From Betaproteobacteria bacterium (lineage in GTDB: Bacteria; Pseudomonadota; Gammaproteobacteria; Burkholderiales; SG8-41), in contig JANXSE010000033.1 of NCBI GenBank assembly GCA_025356695.1, forward strand, positions 1 through 51,757: DNA of 51,757 bases, written 5' to 3'. The position numbers and the translations under genes are program-made. Position 1 is the first letter of the stretch. Every line of letters starts with the position of its first letter. The notes beneath the pieces are model-generated. The model was not told the origin of the DNA and did not search any database. It saw nothing but the letters and a program-made list of their open reading frames with translations. This document shows, one piece after another, positions 6,901 to 13,496 of this stretch.

Positions 6901-7110
6901 ATGAGCTCAAATCGTGACGAAAAACTTCTGGAATTCGTAAAAAAAGAGCTGGATTCAGCTCGGGGCAAATGGCCGGAGATCGCCAAAGTTACTGGCGTTC
7001 CGTATTTCACCATCACCAATCTGGTGCAGGGGAAGGTTGAAGACCCACGCATCAGCACGATGCAACCTCTTATTGATTATTTTCGAGCGCGCAAAAAACG
7101 GGTTGCGTGA
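6901..7110 (+). CDS. Small Cro/CI-like helix-turn-helix repressor, 69 aa
   Basis: The 69-residue protein has an HTH of about 20 residues (IAKVTGVPYFTITNLVQGK, residues ~25-43), followed by a helix (MQPLIDYF) and a basic tail ARKKRVA. There is no C-terminal peptidase or dimer domain, so it resembles Cro or a minimal immunity repressor more than a cleavable CI. It sits 20 bases from the right operator arm and probably autoregulates. The ATG lies 7 bases after the -10 box, so translation would be leaderless. An in-frame extension to 6784 would need an unlikely transcript starting further upstream. Confidence 0.8.
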   Translation: MSSNRDEKLLEFVKKELDSARGKWPEIAKVTGVPYFTITNLVQGKVEDPRISTMQPLIDYFRARKKRVA

Positions 7111-7118
7111 TTCCGTCG

Positions 7119-7346
7119 CTAGCAGGTGCCGCTTCCTTGCGGCGTATTTTCTGTGCAATCGGAGTGCGGCTGTTGGATCACCACGGCGTAAGCCGTGAAC
7201 GATGAGAGGGCGAACAGCATGGAAATCACCAACCAGCCCGGCGGCCCGCGCCGATCCGGAAAAATCTGCGCGACCAGCCACACACCAGCGCCGAAGGTCA
7301 TAACAAAAACTATTGCGAGTGACACGATTTCGTATAGCAGCCTCAT
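7119..7346 (-). CDS. Two-helix membrane protein on the opposite strand, 75 aa
   Basis: Two hydrophobic segments (IVSLAIVFVMTFGAGVWLVA, ~6-25, and WLVISMLFALSSFTAYAVVI, ~38-57) are separated by a charged turn (FPDRRGPPG). That pattern is unlikely by chance. The gene converges with the repressor gene (8 bases apart) and its start is 11 bases from the divergent RHH gene, so its promoter would lie inside that gene. It may be a lysogeny-type membrane protein such as an exclusion factor (inference). The plus strand has no good gene here. Confidence 0.5.
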   Translation of the reverse strand: MRLLYEIVSLAIVFVMTFGAGVWLVAQIFPDRRGPPGWLVISMLFALSSFTAYAVVIQQPHSDCTENTPQGSGTC

Positions 7347-7357
7347 GGGGAGGTTCC

Positions 7358-7627
7358 GTGGCGAGTAAACCAGAGAAGTGCACCAGACGCGTTCAATTTC
7401 ATTTCACCGATTCGCTGTGGTTGGCGCTCCTGCAGGCCGCGGCCGAGGATGATCGCAAGGTTAGCCAACTCGTGCGCCACCTGCTGTCGAGCGATGCGCG
7501 CGTTAAGAAATTTCTTCATGGCTCCAATGGTAGCGGCGCCGGCGTGCGCGTGCTAGGTGACGATGCGGTGTTTTTGCGGCGTCCGTTTGTAGCCGAACAG
7601 ACTCAGCGCCGGAAGGGTCGGCGATGA
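7358..7627 (+). CDS. Ribbon-helix-helix-like DNA-binding protein, 89 aa
   Basis: Begins at GTG with GGGGAGG four bases upstream. Residues ~8-45 fit a ribbon-helix-helix: a strand (RRVQFHFT), helix LWLALLQAAAED, and helix KVSQLVRHLLSS. The tail is basic (QTQRRKGRR). Such proteins act as dimeric repressors. Its stop overlaps the start of the replication gene. An upstream in-frame start lacks a ribosome site. Confidence 0.6.
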   Translation: MASKPEKCTRRVQFHFTDSLWLALLQAAAEDDRKVSQLVRHLLSSDARVKKFLHGSNGSGAGVRVLGDDAVFLRRPFVAEQTQRRKGRR

Positions 7628-8136
7628 GTTTCAAGGTTACGGGCATCGTCCTCGATCATTTCCCGGGGGGGGGCGGCCCGCTGCTGCTCGCGCTGGTGCT
7701 GGCTGATCGCGCCGGCCATGACGGCAGCGGCATCTTTTATTCGGTCGACACCATGGCTGTGTTGACGCGACAGACTCGCCGCGGCGTCCAGAAGCAGCTT
7801 CGAGAAATGGAGAGCACCGGCTGGCTCGTTGCCGTCGAGCGATCAAATGGTGGGGCAGGGAATACCACAACCTATCGCATCCCGATTGATCTGATACCGC
7901 AACACCTACTCGGAAAGGCGAACGTCGTTCGCAGATTGATTCCGGCGCCCACGAAGGTTGAACAGGCCGTTGCAGATTTGACCTCTGTTTTACGTGAAAC
8001 AGCGAACGGCGAAGCACCTGAACAACGAAAAGAAAAGCATCTTAACCGCGAACGGCACGACAAAAAACCGCGAACGGCACGACAAATAACCGCGAACTAC
8101 GTTCGCCCGATACATACTTACCCATATTACCCATAA
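7624..8136 (+). CDS. Winged-helix replication initiator-like protein
   Basis: The 170-residue product has an N-terminal winged-helix (residues ~15-85: YSVDTMAVLTRQTRRGVQKQLREME, then a wing with NTTTYRI), matching the HTH_36-type heads of phage O-like replication proteins. The C-terminal ~50 residues are basic and encoded by short tandem DNA repeats (8044-8101). This is as in lambda O, where the origin lies inside the initiator gene. The next gene supplies the domain that many homologues carry in the same chain, so the initiator may be split in two here. Start ATG overlaps the RHH gene stop. Confidence 0.65.
   Translation: MSFKVTGIVLDHFPGGGGPLLLALVLADRAGHDGSGIFYSVDTMAVLTRQTRRGVQKQLREMESTGWLVAVERSNGGAGNTTTYRIPIDLIPQHLLGKANVVRRLIPAPTKVEQAVADLTSVLRETANGEAPEQRKEKHLNRERHDKKPRTARQITANYVRPIHTYPYYP
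8044..8101. repeat. Iteron-like tandem repeats, candidate replication origin
   Basis: The core AACCGCGAACGGC followed by ACGACAAA begins at 8044 and again at 8066; a third, partial copy (AACCGCGAAC) begins at 8088. The period is exactly 22 bases (two helical turns), not a multiple of three, so the protein does not repeat. A degenerate copy lies near 7999, and the following 35 bases are AT-rich. The core recurs at 15065. Confidence 0.55.
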
Positions 8137-8144
8137 AAGCATCC

Positions 8145-8585
8145 ATGTCCGGAAAAGCACCGGACGACACATTCAACGAGGCTTGGAAGCTCTACCCGAA
8201 ACGCAACGGCAATAACCCGAAATCGAAAGCCTTGAAGGCGTGGAATGCGCGCGTTGCCGCAGGCGTGAAGCCCGAGGACATGCTGGCCGGTGTGGTGCGC
8301 TACGCAGCGTGGTGCGAGGCCGGACGCAAGATCAATACCGAGTGGGTGCTGCTGGCCGCTACGTTCTTCGGGCCTGATCTGCCTTTCAACCAGCCGTTCA
8401 CCATCATCAAGCCCCCGGGCCCCGAGTGGCACGAAACGGCGCCGGGCATCGTCGCCAAGGGCAAAGAGCTAGAGCTATTTCAGGGCGATCAAGAACATTT
8501 CCAGCATTTCCGGCAGCGCGTTCACGCTGCTGTCGAGGCGCAGGCGTTGGGCGCATCCGTCGATACGTTCGACTTGACCACATGA
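8145..8585 (+). CDS. Replication-associated protein (W-YP-K domain)
   Basis: The 146-residue protein starts with the module FNEAWKLYPKRNG ... SKALKAWNARV ... FFGPDLPF, which in many phages forms the C-terminal part of initiator or helicase-loader-like proteins. The same module ends the protein at 13493. Starting 8 bases after the winged-helix gene, it could be the detached second half of an initiator. The acidic C-terminal ~60 residues have no recognised motif. Function in recruiting host replication proteins is inferred. Confidence 0.55.
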   Translation: MSGKAPDDTFNEAWKLYPKRNGNNPKSKALKAWNARVAAGVKPEDMLAGVVRYAAWCEAGRKINTEWVLLAATFFGPDLPFNQPFTIIKPPGPEWHETAPGIVAKGKELELFQGDQEHFQHFRQRVHAAVEAQALGASVDTFDLTT

Positions 8586-8848
8586 GCGCCGTCCTGAAAT
8601 CCGATGCGATGCAGATTTGCGAGGCGAATCTGGCTGGCGCGCAGGCAAAAAAGCTCGCGCTGCGCGCGCAGTTTCCGCTGTGCGCCGAGTTCATCGAGTC
8701 GTTGCAGGCCGAAGGGTTGCGTCCTCGGGTTTGCCTGATGCGCGAGATCGATCTCGATTGGATTCGGCCTGGCTACGTTGCCGTGGGGGAGGGCGTCAGA
8801 CCCGTTTTGCAGATACCGATTGAACCGAAAAAAGGGAGGGGCAAATGA
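8582..8848 (+). CDS. Small hypothetical protein, paralogue of the 11403 gene
   Basis: The 88-residue product shares a block with the 61-aa protein at 11403: AKKLALRAQFPLCAEFI...LQAEGLRPRV here against AKAALRDQFPLCAEII...LQKVGFEPRV there. Function unknown. Start ATG overlaps the upstream stop (ACATGA). The last ten residues are basic (EPKKGRGK). The longer in-frame upstream extension overlaps the previous gene and is rejected. Confidence 0.6.
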   Translation: MSAVLKSDAMQICEANLAGAQAKKLALRAQFPLCAEFIESLQAEGLRPRVCLMREIDLDWIRPGYVAVGEGVRPVLQIPIEPKKGRGK

Positions 8849-9180
8849 ACAAAGATCGCGTTGATGCCACCGCAGCACAGATGGGGCTGTTTGAGCGCAA
8901 GGCTCGCCGGTTTGATCCGGATACCTCGAAAGCGGCGGCGTCGCGCGCCAGCGGTCGAACGGACACGCATGGCGCGAAGATTCGCCTTTGCTTGATGGAC
9001 GTTCTCGATGGTGGCACATGCTACGAGATTGCCGCTGTTACCGGCCTGACGCACGTTCAAGTCGATCGCCAGATGCGCGCATTGGAGCGCCGCGGCTACG
9101 TTGCCGAAACGGAGAAGCGCCGGCCCAGCCCGCACGGCGACCCCTGTATTGTGTGGTCGATCGCGCCGGTGAAGCACTGA
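8845..9180 (+). CDS. Winged-helix DNA-binding protein, 111 aa
   Basis: Residues ~45-105 form a winged helix: CLMDVLDGGTCYEIAAVTGLTHVQVDRQMRALERRGYV, then a wing with PCIVWSI. The N-terminus (FERKARRFDPDTSKAAA) resembles short phage regulators. It probably binds DNA, perhaps at the repeats of this region. The ATG overlaps the previous stop. Confidence 0.65.
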   Translation: MNKDRVDATAAQMGLFERKARRFDPDTSKAAASRASGRTDTHGAKIRLCLMDVLDGGTCYEIAAVTGLTHVQVDRQMRALERRGYVAETEKRRPSPHGDPCIVWSIAPVKH

Positions 9181-9602
9181 TGGCCGCTGCCACCGCCCAG
9201 CAGATCGTCGTTGTGCTGGCGCGACAGGTGCCGCTGCCGCCGTTGCCGGAAGTGCGTTTGATCCTGTCGGTGATCGGTCTCGCTATTTGCGATGCCATGA
9301 CCACATCGCGCTCGCTTACATCGCACCGGATCGAATCGCGGCGCTGGCTGTTTGAGCGGCGGTATCGGCGTTATGCCGAGCTGATAAGCCTGGACACCGA
9401 AATGGTGGCTGATTTGTGCCGGCGCGCAGGATGCGAGTGGATCGATGTGCCGGATCTGCCGCAAGAGGTCTTGGCGAAGCCGTCACGCGGCAGGAAGATC
9501 GGCCCGCGCAAGACGCGCAGCGATTCCGGAAAACCTCGAAATTTTTACAACGGAGTAGCAACCATGGCCGCCGTCGCGCCGGCCGATTCGTCGCGGCATT
9601 AA
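9180..9602 (+). CDS. Hypothetical protein, 140 aa
   Basis: Start ATG shares a base with the preceding stop (TGATG). A hydrophobic N-terminal ~45 residues (IVVVLARQVPLPPLPEVRLILSVIGLAI) precede an Arg-rich helical stretch (RRWLFERRYRRYAEL) and a basic linker (SRGRKIGPRKTRS). No recognised family. Probably soluble despite the hydrophobic start, because Pro interrupts it. Confidence 0.5.
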   Translation: MAAATAQQIVVVLARQVPLPPLPEVRLILSVIGLAICDAMTTSRSLTSHRIESRRWLFERRYRRYAELISLDTEMVADLCRRAGCEWIDVPDLPQEVLAKPSRGRKIGPRKTRSDSGKPRNFYNGVATMAAVAPADSSRH

Positions 9603-9615
9603 AAAGGAGAAGGCA

Positions 9616-9798
9616 ATGTTCGGATACACCAACAACAGTGGCAATTCGGTGAAGCTGCGAACCATCGTCGGCGGTGAGCCGGTCGATGTGGAAGTTTCGC
9701 CCGGCAGCTCGACCAACTTTACCGAGGAACAAGCGGCAAACGGCATCAATATCGTCGGTGAATCCGGCGCGGGTGAGCCGGCAGGCGAACAGTCGTAA
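9616..9798 (+). CDS. Small acidic protein, 60 aa
   Basis: Strong ribosome site (AAAAAGGAGAAGG) before the ATG. The product (MFGYTNNSGNSVKLR...) has strand-forming stretches and an acidic Gly/Glu tail. No family recognised. Its stop TAA overlaps the next ATG. Confidence 0.55.
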   Translation: MFGYTNNSGNSVKLRTIVGGEPVDVEVSPGSSTNFTEEQAANGINIVGESGAGEPAGEQS

Positions 9799-10538
9799 TG
9801 GTTGACGCCATCACCTGCTCGATTGAGCGGTTGACGACAAGGGGCAGCACCCAGGAGGTGCTGCTTACCTTGGCGATCCCGCAGGAACACGCGGCCAAGG
9901 TCGCGGGTTTCCTGACGCGGATTGGTGAACAGATCGGCGTGGCTTTTGCCACGATCAATAATTCAACGCCGTCAGGGCAAGCCCCGGCAACCAGCGAAAC
10001 CGAGCGCAAGGAACTCCCCCCGAGTGGGGGCAACCGACTCGCCAGATACCTGCACACCAGCGGTTACTTCCGCAACCCGAAGCTGTGGGTCGCGCTCGAT
10101 GAGGCGAAAATCTACACGCAGGCCACCCATAAAAAGTGGGTTGAGCAGGAGAAATGCTATTTCGCGCATGACAAGGGCGCGCTGACTCACCTGCCGTGCG
10201 CTGGCGATGTGTGCGCGCACCATGTCACCAGCGCGGCGCTGCCGGCGGCTGGCAAGGGAGAAAACCCCCGGAAGCCGCCGCACTGGTATACGTTGCCGGC
10301 GTGTTTCAATCACCATACCTACGTCCACAACAAGGATTGCAGCCGCGCAGAAAAAGAGGCGCATGTCGTGGCCGCCGTGGCGATGATGGCGGGGCAGGCC
10401 AAGAGCGCGATGAAAGCCGCAATCGGTATCCCGTCATTGTCGAATCTGACGCTGGATCAACTGCATAACTTCGAGGGCTCAATCGGCCTGCCGCTGTTCA
10501 ACAGCCATGTGATGCGTAGCGATGGAGCAACCGCATGA
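9798..10538 (+). CDS. Zinc/HNH-like nuclease candidate (DUF968/Ref-like)
   Basis: The 246-residue protein carries a Cys/His-rich centre (~115-185): EKCYFAH, PCAGDVCAHHV, PPHWYTLPACFNHHTYVHNKDC. The order C..C..HH..P-x-C..HH matches HNH-type phage recombination nucleases such as P1 Ref and DUF968, where paired His and Cys hold zinc and form the beta-beta-alpha site. The N-terminal ~70 residues are a separate strand-rich unit. I infer a role in recombination or branch/ssDNA cleavage. Coupled at both ends (TAATG and ATGA). Confidence 0.55.
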   Translation: MVDAITCSIERLTTRGSTQEVLLTLAIPQEHAAKVAGFLTRIGEQIGVAFATINNSTPSGQAPATSETERKELPPSGGNRLARYLHTSGYFRNPKLWVALDEAKIYTQATHKKWVEQEKCYFAHDKGALTHLPCAGDVCAHHVTSAALPAAGKGENPRKPPHWYTLPACFNHHTYVHNKDCSRAEKEAHVVAAVAMMAGQAKSAMKAAIGIPSLSNLTLDQLHNFEGSIGLPLFNSHVMRSDGATA

Positions 10539-11095
10539 ATCGACCTGGCGCCGCGATCAAGCCGGTGGAGCGTCCGTATTTCCGGTCGCTGTCGGCCGCG
10601 CTGTTCTTCGCTTATCGGTCGGTCGATGTGCCGATCGAGGAAGCCTCGGTGATCGGCGGCTGGATCGGCGCCGGCGATGAAAAGCGCCGTGTGCCGCGAG
10701 ATTGGGAGCTTGAGCCCCAGCCGCGCGGCGTTGATCGCCTCGCCATGTCGGGCATGATGTTGAGCGGGCTGCGCGAGCTGGCACTGCATGAACAGGCCGT
10801 CCTGGCCGCAAGTTATTCGCACGGCCACCAGCGCATACAGGCGCAGCAGTATCTCCGCGATTTCGTGCTGCCTCGGCTGTCGGCCACGATCCGGCGCCGC
10901 CGGCTGGTCTATGAGCTGGTGGCGTCATTCTTCGGTAAGCCGGTGATGTTCAACGAGCTGGCGATCCGGTTCGAGATTCACCCCAACACGGTCACGCGGC
11001 AGTCGGCGCAGGTGAGCGATATTCTGGATACGGTCAGCGCCCGAGCGGTTGATGCGGCGACGACCTTATACAAGGATCGCGGAATCCTGATGTGA
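10535..11095 (+). CDS. HTH regulator, candidate late-gene activator or antiterminator
   Basis: The 186-residue protein has a central helical part (GMMLSGLRELALHEQAVLAASY) and a C-terminal HTH (FNELAIRFEIHPNTVTRQSAQV, ~143-165). Placement at the end of a replication block and before the late genes is where Q-type regulators commonly sit, so late control is plausible. I see no zinc motif or other diagnostic residue. ATG overlaps the preceding stop. It converges with a decayed TROVE fragment 7 bases downstream. Confidence 0.5.
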   Translation: MNRPGAAIKPVERPYFRSLSAALFFAYRSVDVPIEEASVIGGWIGAGDEKRRVPRDWELEPQPRGVDRLAMSGMMLSGLRELALHEQAVLAASYSHGHQRIQAQQYLRDFVLPRLSATIRRRRLVYELVASFFGKPVMFNELAIRFEIHPNTVTRQSAQVSDILDTVSARAVDAATTLYKDRGILM

Positions 11096-11102
11096 TAATT
11101 TT

Positions 11103-11285
11103 CTACGTCTGCTCGTAAGATTGAATATAAGCTATTACGGACTCAGAGTAGCCATCAATATGTGTCCATTTGCCGTAGCCGATGCCGTTTTTTTTGGAGG
11201 CAACATTTATTACATAGCCATTACTGCGCGGCGACTCAATGCCGTCAGCCGTCTGTTCGTCGGTAATGACGATCAGGCGATCATA
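11103..11285 (-). pseudogene. Decayed C-terminal end of a TROVE/Ro60 (Rsr) gene
   Basis: Reading the minus strand from an in-frame TAA (11288-11286) gives about 60 codons: YDRLIVITDEQTADG, then GYVINVAS, NGIGYGKWTHIDGYSE, ending at TAG (11105-11103). The ITDEQ strand, INVAS and WTHIDG-x-SE are what I know from the C-terminal von Willebrand A part of bacterial and phage TROVE proteins. The RNA-binding TROVE ring and the start of the vWA domain are missing and there is no start codon, so this is a remnant. The 209-bp stretch is AT-richer than its flanks. A plus-strand frame here (from 11121) is probably its shadow. Confidence 0.7.
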
Positions 11286-11304
11286 TTACATGGGTGCGCT
11301 TAGC

Positions 11305-11406
11305 ATGAAACGCCGCTTCCACTACATCGGGCTAGCCTTCCGTCGCAGGATGGCGGCGCGAATAAATGAGCGATTGATGCGGATGGATTTACGGAGGTCT
11401 GCATGA
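11305..11406 (+). CDS. Small Arg-rich protein, 33 aa
   Basis: A very basic peptide (MKRRFHYIGLAFRRRMAARI...) whose stop overlaps the start of the next gene (GCATGA). No clear ribosome site precedes it. The coding evidence is the overlap and the Arg bias shared with neighbouring small genes. Function unknown. Confidence 0.4.
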   Translation: MKRRFHYIGLAFRRRMAARINERLMRMDLRRSA

Positions 11407-11588
11407 CCGACGCTCTCACCATCTGCCGCGCCAATACCGCCAGCGCCGTCGCTGCGAAAGCCGCCCTACGCGATCAGTTTCCGCTGTGCGCCGAAATCAT
11501 CGGCTGGCTGCAAAAAGTGGGATTTGAGCCGAGGGTGATGAGGATGGACGAGGGCAATGGGAAACTTTGGGAGAGGGGTAGCCGGTGA
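11403..11588 (+). CDS. Small protein, paralogue of the 8582 gene, 61 aa
   Basis: Preceded by ACGGAGGT, a strong ribosome site. It shares the block L-R-x-QFPLCAE-I-I and the P-R-V ending of that block with the 88-aa protein at 8582, but is shorter at the C-terminus. The pair points to an old duplication or to two acquisitions of the same small gene. Function unknown. Confidence 0.6.
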   Translation: MTDALTICRANTASAVAAKAALRDQFPLCAEIIGWLQKVGFEPRVMRMDEGNGKLWERGSR

Positions 11589-11776
11589 ATTCATCACGCG
11601 CTGGAAATGTCCTCGTGATAACAGCTGCTGAACTTTTAGTTCCACGGTTTAACTGCGGGCATTATCGGGTTGCTAGCAACACGCAGTTAAACCACTGGAA
11701 AAAGCGCGGCGTGATTTACCATCGTTGCAAGGAATGTGCGCGGGCGCGGGCGCGTGAATGGAAGGCGAGTAAATGA
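11585..11776 (+). CDS. Small Cys-containing protein, 63 aa
   Basis: Starts at GTG overlapping the previous stop (GTGA). It contains FNCGHY, later HRCKECARARAREWK, giving CxxC plus an upstream Cys/His and a basic tail, compatible with a small zinc-binding nucleic-acid protein. It ends in ATGA, coupling to a 9-codon frame that is a copy of the start of the VRR-NUC gene. Confidence 0.5.
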   Translation: MNSSRAGNVLVITAAELLVPRFNCGHYRVASNTQLNHWKKRGVIYHRCKECARARAREWKASK

Positions 11777-11796
11777 CCGCCGAATCCGCCATCCTG
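11773..11796. repeat. Duplicated gene start, left copy (right copy 12356-12379)
   Basis: Twenty-four bases from ATGACCGCCGAATCC onward match the first 24 bases of the VRR-NUC gene at 12356 with one mismatch. The left copy reads nine codons (MTAESAILR) and stops. The two copies bracket the AT-richer XRE/sigma-4 gene, as expected if that gene was inserted with duplication of the junction. Confidence 0.7.
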
Positions 11797-11798
11797 CG

Positions 11799-12356
11799 AT
11801 GAGTGACTACCGCGTAAGTATCAAGATTCAAAATGGCCGAATTTGGGAGGCCATGAAAGCGCTCGGCATAGAGAATGCGAGCCAATTGGCAAAGCGTGCT
11901 GGCATTAGCCCGTCGCAAATAGGATTGTTACTTAATTTGCGAGTTTCACCGTTTAACAAGAAAACGGGGATGGTCAGAATTACTGTAAAAAAAATAGCTG
12001 ATGCATTAGGGGTTATGCCGGAAGAAATGTTTACCGATACTCAGGGTATCGGGATAGCTGACAATGTTCGGCACTTCATGCTTGCCGAGCACGAGGTAAA
12101 GCAGATAATAAACCGGACGGAGAATGAGCCGGAAAGATTGCTTGAATTGAAAGAGGTGTCGCGTCTTTTCGAGCATCCCAACTTGACCCGGCGTGAAAAA
12201 TATGTTTTGCACAGGAGATTTGTGGAGGACAAAACAGTGAATGAAGTCGGTAAGGAGATGAACGTAAGCGGCACGCGTGTTCGCCAAATTGAAGCTAAGG
12301 CATTGAGAAAGATAAGGGGCGACAAGGACATCAATGATTTTTCAGGAATTTTGTAA
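11799..12356 (+). CDS. XRE helix-turn-helix fused to sigma-70 region 4-like domain
   Basis: The 185-residue protein has an XRE-type HTH at ~15-80 (ASQLAKRAGISPSQIGLLLNL ... KKIADALGVMPEEMF). A region close to sigma-70 region 4 occupies ~130-178: LTRREKYVLHRRF, TVNEVGKEMNVSGTRVRQI, EAKALRKIR. Region 4 of sigma contacts the -35 box and the RNA-polymerase beta flap. I infer a transcription regulator that recruits or re-directs host polymerase, and a late-gene activator is possible. Base composition is clearly AT-richer than its neighbours, and a duplicated 24-bp junction flanks it, pointing to recent acquisition. The ATG at 11799 is favoured over an in-frame upstream start. Confidence 0.7.
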   Translation: MSDYRVSIKIQNGRIWEAMKALGIENASQLAKRAGISPSQIGLLLNLRVSPFNKKTGMVRITVKKIADALGVMPEEMFTDTQGIGIADNVRHFMLAEHEVKQIINRTENEPERLLELKEVSRLFEHPNLTRREKYVLHRRFVEDKTVNEVGKEMNVSGTRVRQIEAKALRKIRGDKDINDFSGIL

Positions 12357-12751
12357 TGACCGCCGAATCCGTCATCCTGAAAGCCTGTCTGCGCGCCCTC
12401 CAGTCGCATCCTGTTGTTGCGATGTCCTGGCGGGTGAACTCCGGCATGGCGAACATGGGCGGACGCTTCGTATCGTTCGGCATGAAGGGCATGAGCGACA
12501 TTCTCGGCATTCTGCGGAACGGTCAGTTTTTGGCGATCGAGGTTAAAACGCCAACGGGCATCGTCTCGGACGCACAGAAAGCCTTCTCCGCACGCGTCAG
12601 GAAGTCAGGTGGCATCAGTCTATTGGTCAGGTCATCCGGTGAGCTGCTGGACGATCTGGATAAGCTGGCGAGGCAGATACCGGTTGCTTCTAAAACGCGC
12701 CACTCAATCGACGCTTACCCGCCGAACGGGCAAGCCGACGGGGTGCGCTGA
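12356..12751 (+). CDS. VRR-NUC domain nuclease
   Basis: The 131-residue protein shows the VRR-NUC (PD-(D/E)XK) pattern: E4 near the N-terminus, GMKGMSDILGIL carrying the catalytic D, then FLAIEVKTPTG with E-x-K, and a later helix with Q. Phage versions are structure-specific or Holliday-junction nucleases that trim DNA during replication and packaging. The start overlaps the preceding stop (TAATG). The first 24 bases are duplicated at 11773. Confidence 0.85.
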   Translation: MTAESVILKACLRALQSHPVVAMSWRVNSGMANMGGRFVSFGMKGMSDILGILRNGQFLAIEVKTPTGIVSDAQKAFSARVRKSGGISLLVRSSGELLDDLDKLARQIPVASKTRHSIDAYPPNGQADGVR

Positions 12752-12805
12752 GGGTGCTTGTGTAATGCCGGCGGATGGAATATAAAGGAATAAGTTGGCA
12801 ATAAG

Positions 12806-12822
12806 GCGAGGGCTTCCCTCGC
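12806..12822. other. Stem-loop in the 12752-12902 intergenic gap
   Basis: GCGAGGG and CCCTCGC form a perfect 7-bp stem with a 3-base loop. No T-run follows, so it is not a clear terminator; it may mark an RNA structure or a binding site. Apart from this, the 151-base gap holds no gene I can support. Confidence 0.35.
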
Positions 12823-12902
12823 GCCGAGCGATGCTACAGCCGAATTTCTCCCCTGATTTTAGGCTGCTGCGGGCGCTCGGGACTTTTTTAATCGGGGGAT
12901 TG

Positions 12903-13496
12903 ATGATCGAAAACGACAAGCGGATTTTTGCGGAAACGCTGGCCGCTGCGATGGAAATAAGCGACCGAAAATTAAGCGCCAGCGCGCTGACGTTATGGTG
13001 GGCGGTGCTGCGTCCGTTTTCTCTTGACGACTTCAAAGCTGCACTCCAAGAGCACATTACCGAGGCGCGCGCCGGACGATCTACACTGGTGCCAGGTGAA
13101 ATCATTGCCCGTATTCAACTCCGCGACGGGCGACCGGGCGCTGAGGAAGCGTGGTCGATGGTTGCTCACGCTTTGGGTGACGAAAAACAGACGCTCGTAT
13201 TGACCGAGGAAATGCGCGGCGCGTTTTTCGTGGCCGATGCGTTGGCGGGCGACAAAATAGCTGCCCGCATGGCCTTCAAAGAGGCTTACCAGATTGCCAT
13301 AGCCGCCGTCAGGCGCTCAGGCCAGCCGGTCAGGTGGGTAACTATCCTCGGACACGATCAGCGCGTCCGGGAAGACGCTGTGATGCTTGCGGTGACGGAC
13401 GGGCGGCTGAGCAAGAATACCGCTTTAACCTTGACACCGCACCTCGACCCGCCGGCGCCGGCGGTTTTGAAGGCCATAACCGGGGGCAAGAAATGA
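12903..13496 (+). CDS. Replication-module protein (DUF6475-like)
   Basis: The 197-residue protein begins MIENDKRIFAETLAAAMEI with ALTLWWAVLRPFSLDDFKAAL. This is typical of phage proteins found directly before DUF1376-type replication genes. My recollection is DUF6475, function unproven. GGGGGA lies in front of the ATG at 12903. The frame remains open upstream to 12795 but lacks a ribosome site there. Its stop overlaps the next start. I infer a helicase-loader-like or accessory replication role. Confidence 0.55.
   Translation: MIENDKRIFAETLAAAMEISDRKLSASALTLWWAVLRPFSLDDFKAALQEHITEARAGRSTLVPGEIIARIQLRDGRPGAEEAWSMVAHALGDEKQTLVLTEEMRGAFFVADALAGDKIAARMAFKEAYQIAIAAVRRSGQPVRWVTILGHDQRVREDAVMLAVTDGRLSKNTALTLTPHLDPPAPAVLKAITGGKK

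Noticed and set aside
11121..11303. 60-codon plus-strand frame in the AT-rich gap
   Set aside because: Starts at a non-ATG codon without a ribosome site; the minus strand reads a recognisable TROVE end.
12795..12902. Upstream extension of the 12903 gene
   Set aside because: Would start at TTG without a ribosome site and adds basic sequence unlike the rest; GGGGGA precedes the ATG at 12903.
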